From assembly GCF_001182895.1 (NCBI RefSeq), contig NZ_LFQR01000004.1, positions 1-64,000 on the forward strand: a stretch of DNA of 64,000 bases, read 5' to 3'. Position numbers and translations under genes: made by a program. Shown piece after piece: positions 8,854 through 16,617 of the stretch. Under the pieces are notes generated by a model. That model did no database searches, was not told where the DNA came from, and saw nothing but the letters and a program-made list of their open reading frames with translations. Each line of letters opens with the position of its first letter. Position 1 is the stretch's first letter. The DNA comes from Frateuria defendens (GTDB lineage: Bacteria > Pseudomonadota > Gammaproteobacteria > Xanthomonadales > Rhodanobacteraceae).

Positions 8854-9762
8854 ATGCCCCGCCCGCCCCTGCTGCTACCACTTCTGATGCTGCTCGCCCT
8901 GGCCGGCCCCGCCCGCGCCGCCGACGACACCCGCCTGTGGGACGCCTACGCGCAGCAGCTGCGCGGGGTGAAGTACGTGTCGCTCTCGCACGTGATCGCG
9001 CCGGGCATCCCGGTGTGGCACGGCTTCGGCCCCTCGCGCTTCGCGCCGGCCGCCGACCCCGCGGACGGCCACGCCTACACGTATGCGAAGGACGGCTTCG
9101 AGGCCACCCGCTATGAGCTTTCCACCGACCAGCTCGGCACCCAGCTCGACCCGCCCGCGCACTGGGCGCCGGAATACCCGTCCATCGACGAGCTGCCGGC
9201 CAGCTACACGCTGCGGCCGCTGGCGGTGATCTCCATCGTCGCGCAGGTGAAGCGCGACCCGGGCTACGCGCTCACGGTGGCCGACATCACGGCGTGGGAA
9301 AAGCGGCACGGGCGCATCCCGGCCGGCGCGGTGGTGTTCGTGCGCTCGGACTGGTCCAGGCGCTGGCCCGATCCCGCGCTCGCCACGCTCAAGCACTTCC
9401 CCGGCGTATCGCTGGCCGCGCTCAAGTTCCTGCACGAGCAGCGGCACATCCTGCTGCACGGCCACGAACCGCTGGACACCGACGACAGCCCGGACCTGGA
9501 AGGCGAATCCTGGCTGATGCACCACGGCTACGCCCAGGCCGAGGGCGTGGCGCACCTGGACCAGGTGCCCGAGGCCGGCGCGCTGGTGGCGATCGGCTTC
9601 CCGCGCTTTGCGGGCGGCACCGGCGGCTACGCCAGCTTCACCGCCCTCTGCCCGCCCGACTGGCCCTACGGCGTGGCCGCCGACCCGACCCGCGACGCCC
9701 CACTGCCCAAGGCCGCCCGGCCGCTGCATTGGGACCCGGCCACGGGCGTGCGCGTGCGCTGA
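8854..9762 (+). CDS. Secreted cyclase-family (kynurenine formamidase-like) metal hydrolase
   Basis: The 302-residue product begins with a clear Sec signal peptide (MPRPPLLLPLLMLLALAGPARA, cut before ADD). The rest follows the cyclase family, whose members include kynurenine formamidase and isatin hydrolase. The metal-site region reads TDQLGTQLDPPAHW, so the family's GTHxD histidine is Gln here, while the Asp and second His are kept. HGHEPLDTDD and LEGESWLMHHGYAQ follow in the usual order. It probably opens a cyclic amide or lactone in the periplasm. ATG 8854 has AAGGAAA upstream. It is divergent from dctA, so its product may be an acid taken up by that system; this is inference. Confidence 0.85.
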   Translation: MPRPPLLLPLLMLLALAGPARAADDTRLWDAYAQQLRGVKYVSLSHVIAPGIPVWHGFGPSRFAPAADPADGHAYTYAKDGFEATRYELSTDQLGTQLDPPAHWAPEYPSIDELPASYTLRPLAVISIVAQVKRDPGYALTVADITAWEKRHGRIPAGAVVFVRSDWSRRWPDPALATLKHFPGVSLAALKFLHEQRHILLHGHEPLDTDDSPDLEGESWLMHHGYAQAEGVAHLDQVPEAGALVAIGFPRFAGGTGGYASFTALCPPDWPYGVAADPTRDAPLPKAARPLHWDPATGVRVR

Positions 9763-9841
9763 AGTGGCGTCCACTGCGCCGCCTCGCCTGCCCGCGCCAC
9801 GACACGGCCCCGGCGCCCGTTCGCCTCATGCTTCCGGATTG

Positions 9842-9896
9842 ACGCATCGACGATGCGTGGACCAGCATCAACTATGTGAGTAAATCCTCATATAAT
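9842..9896 (+). promoter_or_regulatory. Palindromic operator candidate and -10 box upstream of the AbrB-family gene
   Basis: ACGCATCG-A-CGATGCGT at 9842-9858 is a perfect 17-bp palindrome. A consensus TATAAT lies 33 nt further on at 9891-9896. No good -35 is seen at the right spacing, so the promoter may need an activator bound at the palindrome. The downstream gene starts at 9951. Confidence 0.55.
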
Positions 9897-9950
9897 GCGC
9901 ACGGCACGAACCGCCACCGCACCGCTCCTTCACCTGGCGAGGATCTCCCC

Positions 9951-11048
9951 ATGTCGCAAGCCGACCAGGCTCCGCCTCCATCGCCGCGCGTCGACGGGCA
10001 CGTGGCGCTGCGATGGCCGGCGCTGCTGGTGCTCTCCGCCGTGCTGGTGATCCTGCTCGAAGCCATGCACCTCTCCGCCGCCCTGTTGATCGGCCCGATG
10101 GTCGCGGCGATCGCGCTGGCCGCCGCCGGCCGCGCGCCGCGCATTCCCAACGTCCCCTTTCTCGCCGCGCAAGGCGTGGTCGGCTGCATGATCGCGCGCA
10201 GCCTCACGCCGTCCATCGCCGTGGAAATGGCGCGCGGCTGGCCGCTGTTTCTCGCCGCCGTAGCCTCGGTGATCACGGCAAGCGCCGCCCTGGGCTGGCT
10301 CCTCACGCGCTGGCGCGTGCTGCCGGGCAGCACCGCGATCTGGGGTTCGTTCCCCGGCGCGGCCGCCACCATGAGCCTGATGGCCGAGGCCTTCGGCGCC
10401 GACATCCGCCTGGTTGCCTTCATGCAGTACCTGCGCGTGCTACTGGTGGCGCTGGCCGCATCCGGTGTCGCGCGGCTCGGCGGAGGCGACACGGTCGCGC
10501 ACGCAACGACATGGTTCACGCCGGTCACGCCGGGGCCGTTCGCCCCCACGCTGGCCTTGGCGTTCGGCGCAGCGGCGCTGGCGCCGCGCCTGCGCATCCC
10601 GGCCGGCCCGCTGCTGCTGCCGATGGTGCTGAGCGCCGTGCTGCAAGGCTTCGGCTGGCTCACCATCACCCTGCCGCCCTGGCTGCTGGCGGCCAGCTAC
10701 GCGCTGGTTGGCTGGAGCATCGGCCAACGCTTCACGCCCACCATCCTGCGCCATGCCCTGAAGGCGCTGCCGCAGGTGGTGGGCGCCATCGCGGCGCTGA
10801 TCCTGGTCTGCGGCCTGCTCGCGCTCGGCCTGATGCGCCTGGCCCACGTGAGCGCTCTCACCGCCTACCTCGCCATGAGCCCCGGCGGCGCCGATTCGGT
10901 GGCGATCATCGCCGCCTCCAGCAAGGTCGACGTGCCGCTGGTGATGGCCCTGCAGAGCGCGCGCTTCGTCACGGTGCTGCTGGTGGGGCCGGCGCTCGCG
11001 CGCCTGCTGGCCCGACGCGTGCCTGGGGAGGCCGACGCGCCGGCGTAG
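9951..11048 (+). CDS. AbrB/COG3180-family membrane protein
   Basis: This is a polytopic inner-membrane protein of 365 residues with roughly ten hydrophobic helices in two homologous halves. Each half carries a Gly/Pro-rich motif: GSFPGAAATMSLMAEAFGAD in the first and MSPGGADSVAIIAASSKVDV in the second. These identify the AbrB (ammonia-monooxygenase-like) family, named for E. coli abrB. Its transport function is not settled. ATG 9951 is chosen for AGGA 9 nt upstream; the longer frame from GTG 9876 would run through the -10 box. It converges on a TonB-dependent receptor across a strong hairpin. Confidence 0.85.
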   Translation: MSQADQAPPPSPRVDGHVALRWPALLVLSAVLVILLEAMHLSAALLIGPMVAAIALAAAGRAPRIPNVPFLAAQGVVGCMIARSLTPSIAVEMARGWPLFLAAVASVITASAALGWLLTRWRVLPGSTAIWGSFPGAAATMSLMAEAFGADIRLVAFMQYLRVLLVALAASGVARLGGGDTVAHATTWFTPVTPGPFAPTLALAFGAAALAPRLRIPAGPLLLPMVLSAVLQGFGWLTITLPPWLLAASYALVGWSIGQRFTPTILRHALKALPQVVGAIAALILVCGLLALGLMRLAHVSALTAYLAMSPGGADSVAIIAASSKVDVPLVMALQSARFVTVLLVGPALARLLARRVPGEADAPA

Positions 11049-11055
11049 TCGCGAA

Positions 11056-11086
11056 CGCCACGGCCGTCCTCACGACGGCCGTGGCG
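11056..11086. terminator. Hairpin between convergent genes
   Basis: A perfect 13-bp stem (11056-11068 with 11074-11086) and a 5-nt loop sit between the AbrB-family stop and the TonB receptor stop. There is no clear T-run on either strand. It may stop transcription from both sides or protect the mRNA ends. Confidence 0.6.
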
Positions 11087-11095
11087 CGGCGTTGC

Positions 11096-13516
11096 TCAGA
11101 AGAACGAGGCGCCGAAAGTCAGCATCACCGCGCGCGTCTGCAACACCTTGTAGACGGCGGGGTTGCTCACCGCCACCGCGGCGCCGCTCGAATCCACCGC
11201 GGTGCCGGAGGACTGGAAATCGCCCACTGTGTCGGCCGCCGCCAGCGCCTTGCGGCTGAACAGGTTGGACACGTTGAGGCGGATGTACGGCTTGCGGAAG
11301 TCGGAGGAGAAATCCGCGAAGTTCCAGCCGGCGTTGAGGTTCACCGTGGTGTAGCCGCCGAAGCGCTCGGTGTTGGCCCAGTCCGCCCACTGCGAGCCGG
11401 TGTAGCGCGTGTTGAGGCTGGCCCAGAACGGCCCCTGGTTGTAGTTCAACGTGAGGTTGGCGAGGTTGCGCGGCGTGTTGACCAGGGTCTTGCCGTCGGT
11501 GGCGTAGGTGATGGTGGTGCCGGCCGCGCCGCCCGGGCCGACCATGTCGGACTTGTTGGTGGCGTGCGTGTAGGCGTAGGAGCCGTAGAGCTTCCAGTTC
11601 GGCGTGAAGGCATAGCTCGCCTCCGCATCGAGGCCGCTGGTCTTGGCCTTGGGCAGGCTCACGTAGAGGGTGCTGGCGGGCATCGCCGGGTTGCTGCCCG
11701 ACACCAGGCGGTTCTTGAAGTTGGTGGTGAAGGCATCCACGCTGGCCGACACGCTGTCGCCGTAGAAGCGCCAGCCGAGGTCGGCCGTCCACGCGGTTTC
11801 GGGCGAGATCTTGCTGCTGGGCGACAGCGCGCCGTTCAGGGCCGCGGTGGCGGTAGGCGCGCGGAAGGTCTGGCCCAGGCTGGCGTAGAACTGGTTGCGG
11901 TCGTCGAGCTGGAACTTCACGCCGCCGTTGGGCGTGAGCTTGTGGAAGCTGCGATCCACCGGGCCGCCGGCCTGGAGCGTGGTGCCGGGGTTGAGGTATT
12001 CCCAGCCCTTGCGGCTAGCCCACAGGTAGGCCGCGCCCAGGGTCACCGTCCATTGGTCGTTGGGCGTCCAGGTGTTGGTGGCGAAGAGCTTGCGCGTCTC
12101 GGCCGTGGCGTAGGTCTCCAGGCCCTTCTCGATGCGCCCGCCGGGCAGGCGGATCACCGCGGGATCGGTGTCGGCCCAGTAATCGGCCGGGATGCCGCTG
12201 GCCTGGTCCACCGGCGTGGCCTTGGTGCCCTGCTGCTGGCGCGGGCGGTCGTACCAGAAGCCGTATTCCAGGCTGTCGTTGAGGCCCAGGTCCTGGTTGA
12301 ACTTGACGATCACGCCGGGGCGGAAGGTGTTGGAGTAGAAGAAGCCGTAGCCCACGCCCACCTCGCCCTCGCGCACCACGCCGTTGCCGCTGGCGTCCTG
12401 GTTCACGTAGGGGTAGCCGAGCTCGGTCGAGGGCGTGGTGGATTCGAACAGCGGCACGCCGAAGCCGCCGCCGCCGTAGCCGTACTGGAAGTAGGGCACC
12501 ACCGAGAGGTGCAGGCTGTCGGTCAAGGTGAACTCGCCGTCCACGCTGGCCGTCCAGCTCATGAAGGGGTCGGTCTGGTACTTGTAGTAGTCCAGGTTGT
12601 CGAACGGCGAGGCGCTGGGGTCGTAGACCTTGTCGTAGCCCTGGTCGTACTTCTGCTGCGCCTGGGCCTTGGTCAGCGGCTGGTAGTTGATGCGGAACTC
12701 GCGCGCGAACTGCAGCGAGGCGGCGATGGAGTTCTTCTCGTCGATGGTCCACACCGACTTGCCGTCCACCTTGGTCACCTTCATCTTGCCGCCGCCGCGC
12801 CACAGCGAGGCGGTGTTGTTGGAGTAGGAAAACCACGAGCGCACCGGCCCGGTGTCGCCGGTGTTGAGGCGCACGAAGCCGCGCCGGTAGTCGTTGCTGC
12901 CCACGCCCGCGCTCACGTCCAGCCCGGCCTTGTGCGAGGGCATCAGCGACACCCACGCCACCGAGCCGCCGACCGCCGCGGCGGTGGCCATGTCCACGTC
13001 GGGGAAGCCCTGCGTCACCGTGATGTCGCCCATGTTCTCGGTGTCGCCGTACTGGGTGGCCCAGATGGCGTAGTTGCCGGCGTCGTTCACCGGCGCGCCA
13101 TTCACGGTGACGCCGATCTCGTCGGCGTAGAAGCCGCGCATGGTGAACTGGCCGTCGTTGAGGCCGGTGGCATCCACCGTGGCCGTGTTGACGCCCGGGA
13201 TGGTCGCCAGCATCTGGGTGAAGTTGGAGCTGGAAGGCGCCTGCGCGATGGCCTCGCGGGTGACGGTGGAGACCGCCTTGGGCGCGTCCTGCGTGGTCAT
13301 CAGGCCGCCGCCCAGCGTGGGCGACTGGCCCGACACGCTCACGCCCTGCATCTGCTGCACACGCTTGGTGTCGTTGGAGGTGGTGGTGTTGGAGGTGCTG
13401 AACACGCTGCGGCGGGCGGCCGGCTTGCCGTCCCCCTGCGCGTCCTGGGCCGCCGCCGTGCCGGCCGCCGTACACAAGGCGATCGCGATCGCCGCCGCCA
13501 GATGCCTGCTCTCCAT
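11096..13516 (-). CDS. TonB-dependent outer membrane receptor
   Basis: This 806-residue receptor has a signal peptide cut after AAA-QD, then a 40-residue Ser/Thr/Asn-rich lead with a TonB-box-like GVSVSG. The plug domain follows (APKAVSTVTREAIAQAP to about residue 180, including MRGFYADEIGVTVNGAPVNDAGNY), then a 22-strand-type barrel ending in a C-terminal Phe (LTFGASFF). It imports an unidentified scarce nutrient using TonB energy. ATG 13516 is preceded by GGAGACGAGGA. It stands alone, with no inner-membrane transporter or regulator beside it. Plug and barrel are complete. Confidence 0.92.
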   Translation of the reverse strand: MESRHLAAAIAIALCTAAGTAAAQDAQGDGKPAARRSVFSTSNTTTSNDTKRVQQMQGVSVSGQSPTLGGGLMTTQDAPKAVSTVTREAIAQAPSSSNFTQMLATIPGVNTATVDATGLNDGQFTMRGFYADEIGVTVNGAPVNDAGNYAIWATQYGDTENMGDITVTQGFPDVDMATAAAVGGSVAWVSLMPSHKAGLDVSAGVGSNDYRRGFVRLNTGDTGPVRSWFSYSNNTASLWRGGGKMKVTKVDGKSVWTIDEKNSIAASLQFAREFRINYQPLTKAQAQQKYDQGYDKVYDPSASPFDNLDYYKYQTDPFMSWTASVDGEFTLTDSLHLSVVPYFQYGYGGGGFGVPLFESTTPSTELGYPYVNQDASGNGVVREGEVGVGYGFFYSNTFRPGVIVKFNQDLGLNDSLEYGFWYDRPRQQQGTKATPVDQASGIPADYWADTDPAVIRLPGGRIEKGLETYATAETRKLFATNTWTPNDQWTVTLGAAYLWASRKGWEYLNPGTTLQAGGPVDRSFHKLTPNGGVKFQLDDRNQFYASLGQTFRAPTATAALNGALSPSSKISPETAWTADLGWRFYGDSVSASVDAFTTNFKNRLVSGSNPAMPASTLYVSLPKAKTSGLDAEASYAFTPNWKLYGSYAYTHATNKSDMVGPGGAAGTTITYATDGKTLVNTPRNLANLTLNYNQGPFWASLNTRYTGSQWADWANTERFGGYTTVNLNAGWNFADFSSDFRKPYIRLNVSNLFSRKALAAADTVGDFQSSGTAVDSSGAAVAVSNPAVYKVLQTRAVMLTFGASFF

Positions 13517-13805
13517 TCCTCGTCTCCCCCGCGCATGCGTGAACCCGTCCGGTCGGCGCGTCCCCGCGGCCGACGAAAACCAAGCTAGCGGCCCTGTCAC
13601 CGTTTTGCCACAGCAAGTTTTTGCGATGCAGCATCCGGTCACGTTTTGGAAAAACCTCGCCAACCACGGCACGGCCAGCCCTTCCATCGCCAGCGCCCGA
13701 GCCATGTCGCTACGAAAATGTGCGCTTGCGGCAACATGCCGCCTCGCCGCCCCGCGGCTTGGCCTGGCCGTGTAGACGTCCGTCCGCCGCATGCCGGCCG
13801 GCCTA

Positions 13806-13852
13806 TTGACTACATGTGTAGTCAAGGCGTAGCGTGACTACACACGTAGTCA
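13806..13852 (+). promoter_or_regulatory. Two BlaI-type operators over the blaI-M56 promoter
   Basis: Two inverted repeats lie directly upstream of blaI. TGACTACATGTGTAGTCA (13807-13824) is a perfect 18-bp palindrome, and TGACTACACACGTAGTCA (13835-13852) is symmetric except for its centre. Both carry the GACTACA/TGTAGTC half-site that BlaI/MecI/CopY regulators recognise. Their centres are 28 bp apart. A TTGACT -35 candidate (13806-13811) overlaps the first. A dimer on each should shut the operon. Confidence 0.85.
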
Positions 13853-13865
13853 CGGAAACCTCCCC

Positions 13866-14252
13866 ATGTCCAAGCCCTCCATCGGCGACCAGGAGCTGGC
13901 GCTGCTGCACTACCTGGCCGAGCACGAACCGGCCTCGGTCGGCGAAGTCGCCGCGGATTTCGGCGAGGCGCGCGGCATCGCCCGCTCCACCGTGCTCACC
14001 ATGATGGAGCGCCTGCGCGCCAAGGGTTACCTCAAGCGCCGCCAGCTCAAGGGCGTATACCGCTACAGCACCGCCACCGGCCCCGGCGAGGCGATGCGCC
14101 GCGCGGTGGGCAGCTTCGTGGAGAAGACCCTGAGCGGCTCGGTGTCGCCCTTCGTGGCCTGGATGGCCGAGCGCGGCAAGGTCAGCGACGAGGAACTGGC
14201 CGAGCTGGAATCGCTGGTGGCCAGGCTGCAATCCGGCCGCAAGGGGAAATGA
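13866..14252 (+). CDS. blaI: BlaI/MecI/CopY-family repressor
   Basis: This 128-residue winged-helix repressor has the family layout: an N-terminal DNA-binding domain (IGDQELALLHYLAEHEPASVGEVAADFG ... STVLTMMERLRAKGYLKRRQ) and a C-terminal dimerisation helix. In the known Bla/Mec systems the repressor is inactivated by proteolysis when a partner M56 sensor protease is triggered, and that partner follows here 1 nt after the stop. Two operators cover the promoter. No beta-lactamase gene is nearby, so the regulated function is probably broader or distant. Confidence 0.93.
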   Translation: MSKPSIGDQELALLHYLAEHEPASVGEVAADFGEARGIARSTVLTMMERLRAKGYLKRRQLKGVYRYSTATGPGEAMRRAVGSFVEKTLSGSVSPFVAWMAERGKVSDEELAELESLVARLQSGRKGK

Positions 14253-14253
14253 C

Positions 14254-16248
14254 ATGGCGACGCTCGATCAGCTCTCGTCCCTGCTGCTGACGCGACTGGC
14301 CTGGTCGTCGCTGCAGGCGGCCGTGCTGGTCGGCGTGGTGGCGCTGCTGGTGCGCCGGCTGCCCAGGCTGCCGGCCGCCGTGGGCGCCATGCTGTGGTGG
14401 CTGGTGGCCTTGCAGGGCGTGGTCGGGCTGGGCTGGCATGCGCCGCTGGCGTTGCCGCTGCTCGCACCGGCTTCGGCGCCCACCGCCGCCTCGCCCGCCG
14501 GCACTGAGCCGCCCATGCGCGCCGATGCCATGGCCGTGGGCATGCCGTCCCGGCCGACGACCGCGGCGCCCACCGCCTCCGTGCCGGCCTCGCCGCCGCG
14601 CGCCTCCGCCGCCACCGAGCGTATGGCGCGGCCGAGCTTCGCCCCCGCCGACCACTGGCGCACCGCCCTGGCCGCGCTGTGGCTACTCGGCGTGCTCGCG
14701 CCGTTGCCGCTGTGGCTGCGGCAGGGCTGGCGCACGCACCGCCTGCTGTGCGAGGCGGCGCCGGTGGCCGATCCACGGCTGCGCGCGCAGTGCATGGCGC
14801 AGGCGAAGGCGCTGGGCCTGCGCCGCTGCCCGGCGTTGCGCGCCTCGCCGACGATCCGCTCGCCCCAGGTGGCCGGGTTGTGGCGGCCGACCGTGCTGTG
14901 GCCCGCCGCGTCCGCCTTGAGCGCCGAGGAATCGGCCATGGCGCTCGCCCACGAGCTGGCCCACCTGCGCCGCGGCGACCTGTGGCTGGGCTGGCTGCCG
15001 GCGATCGCGCAGCGGTTGTTCTTCTTCCACCCGCTGGTAGCCTGGGCCGCGCGCGAATACGCCCTGCACCGCGAGGCCGCCTGCGACGCGCTGGCGACGC
15101 GCGAGCTGCGCGCCGCCCCGCAGGACTACGGCCGCCTGCTGCTGCGCCTGGGCGTGGCCCGGCCGCTGCACGCCGGGCTCGCCGGCGCGTCGCCCACCTT
15201 CCGCAACCTCAAGAGGCGCCTGACCATGCTGCAGCAGACGAACGAGACGCCGCGCGCCCGCGGCTGGGTGCTGGTGGCGCTGGTCGCGCTGGCCGGCGTG
15301 CTGCCCTACCGGCTCACCGCCGCGCCGGAACCCGCGGCGACCGCGGCGCCGGCCGTCGCCGCCACGGCGCAGGCGAACCCCGTGCCGCGCGCCGCCGGCA
15401 CGCCCGCGGCTTCGCCCCGGCCCGCCGCAACGGCCGCCCGCGCCACGCCGGCCAGCCGGGCAACCTATACCGACGACACCCTCAACAGACCGCCGCCGCC
15501 GCCCGCCCCCTTGCCGCCGCCCCCGCTCGCGGCGCCGCCGGCGCCACCCGCGCCACCCTCGCCGCCAGCACCCCTGCCGGCCAGGGGCCTGGCCGGCCAC
15601 CACGTGGATATAGACGTCTATACCGACGCCGAACGCGGCTTCGCCCTGTTCGACGGCGACACCGTGATGGTGCACGGCGACGAGCACGATCTCGCCCAGG
15701 CCAGGGCATGGCATGAGCACGATGCGCCGCTGCTGTGGCTGCGCCGCGACGGCCGCGCCTACGTGGTCCGCGACGCCGCCTTCGTCCGCCACGCCCGCGA
15801 CCTGTACGCGCCGCTGACCGAACTGTCCAAGCAGCAAGGCCAGCTAGCCAGCCAGCAGGGCGCCCTCGCCGGCCGGCAGGGCGGCCTGGCCGCCCGCGAG
15901 GGCGCACTGGCCTCGCGGCGGGCCGAGCTGGAAGGCCGCCGCGCCGCCGTCGAGGCCGAGCGCGCCACCATGCAGGCTCGGCCCGACCCCACCTCGCACA
16001 CGGCGGCCAGTGCGGCGACCGACGCCAAGGCGAAAGTCATCGCCGAGCAACTCGCCGCCCTGGCCCAGGCGCGCACCGGCCTCGACGGCGAGCAGGCGAA
16101 GCTGGCGCAGCAGCAGGCGGCGCTGTCCCTGCAACAAGCCGAACTGTCCAGGCACCAGCGCAACCTCTCGGCGCAACTGGGCAAGCAGATGGATCGGCTG
16201 CTGGACGAGGCCCTGGCGAAGGGGCTGGCGCAGCCGGCCGCCCGCTGA
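14254..16248 (+). CDS. M56-family sensor metalloprotease with coiled-coil ectodomain
   Basis: This 664-residue BlaR1-like membrane protease should respond to a periplasmic signal and trigger cleavage of the BlaI repressor. Hydrophobic helices lie near residues 15-35, 43-63, 137-155 and 337-351. HELAH at 233-237 is the zinc HExxH, and REAACD at 273-278 supplies the third ligand region. The part beyond the last helix is odd. It has an Ala/Thr-rich stretch, a Pro-rich segment (412-443), a small folded-looking unit (446-515), then seven heptads with Leu/Val at 524, 531, 538, 545, 552, 559 and 566, and a second Gln/Leu coiled coil (593-655). BlaR1's penicillin-binding sensor domain is absent. The partner blaI ends 1 nt upstream. 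Confidence 0.88.
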   Translation: MATLDQLSSLLLTRLAWSSLQAAVLVGVVALLVRRLPRLPAAVGAMLWWLVALQGVVGLGWHAPLALPLLAPASAPTAASPAGTEPPMRADAMAVGMPSRPTTAAPTASVPASPPRASAATERMARPSFAPADHWRTALAALWLLGVLAPLPLWLRQGWRTHRLLCEAAPVADPRLRAQCMAQAKALGLRRCPALRASPTIRSPQVAGLWRPTVLWPAASALSAEESAMALAHELAHLRRGDLWLGWLPAIAQRLFFFHPLVAWAAREYALHREAACDALATRELRAAPQDYGRLLLRLGVARPLHAGLAGASPTFRNLKRRLTMLQQTNETPRARGWVLVALVALAGVLPYRLTAAPEPAATAAPAVAATAQANPVPRAAGTPAASPRPAATAARATPASRATYTDDTLNRPPPPPAPLPPPPLAAPPAPPAPPSPPAPLPARGLAGHHVDIDVYTDAERGFALFDGDTVMVHGDEHDLAQARAWHEHDAPLLWLRRDGRAYVVRDAAFVRHARDLYAPLTELSKQQGQLASQQGALAGRQGGLAAREGALASRRAELEGRRAAVEAERATMQARPDPTSHTAASAATDAKAKVIAEQLAALAQARTGLDGEQAKLAQQQAALSLQQAELSRHQRNLSAQLGKQMDRLLDEALAKGLAQPAAR

Positions 16249-16369
16249 AGGCACGCCGCCTCCCCGGCGACAGCGGCCCTACGATAGCCAACCTGGCCCC
16301 CAGCCGCGGGGCATGGCCGGCGGCATCCTTGGGATGCCTGTTCGCGATCTTGCCGAAGGCATCGAAACC

Positions 16370-16450
16370 GTAGGAGCGCGCCTTGCGCGCGACAGCGGTG
16401 TGGCAGCGTCGCTGCTGCGTAGGCTTGTCGCGCGCAAGGCGCGCTCCTAC
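16370..16450. repeat. REP-type inverted repeat (GTAG family)
   Basis: Two arms of 24 nt (16370-16393 and 16427-16450) are perfect reverse complements separated by 33 nt, and each arm starts outermost with GTAGGAGCGCG. GTAG-led GC-rich palindromes of this kind are the REP elements of pseudomonads and xanthomonads, mobilised by RAYT (TnpA-REP) proteins. It lies between the M56 gene and a convergent peptidase gene. The rest of the 370-bp gap shows nothing. No other copy is seen in this window. Confidence 0.85.
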
Positions 16451-16617
16451 GTCGGTGATGTGCCATGGAAGGAGGAGCCACGGGGGCCCTCTACTGGCCT
16501 GTTCATCCGGCGCCATCGTTACAGGCGTTGGCGACGGACGAGCCAGGATTCGCGCCGGGACGCCACAGCGGCGCGGGGGAGCGACCACCTCCCCGCGCCG
16601 CCGTCGCCGGCGCTGGC

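Noticed and set aside
10013-13588. Plus-strand open frame of nearly 1200 codons
   Set aside because: It covers the AbrB-family gene out of frame and the TonB receptor antisense. Both of those have clear motifs and ribosome sites, and this frame has none.
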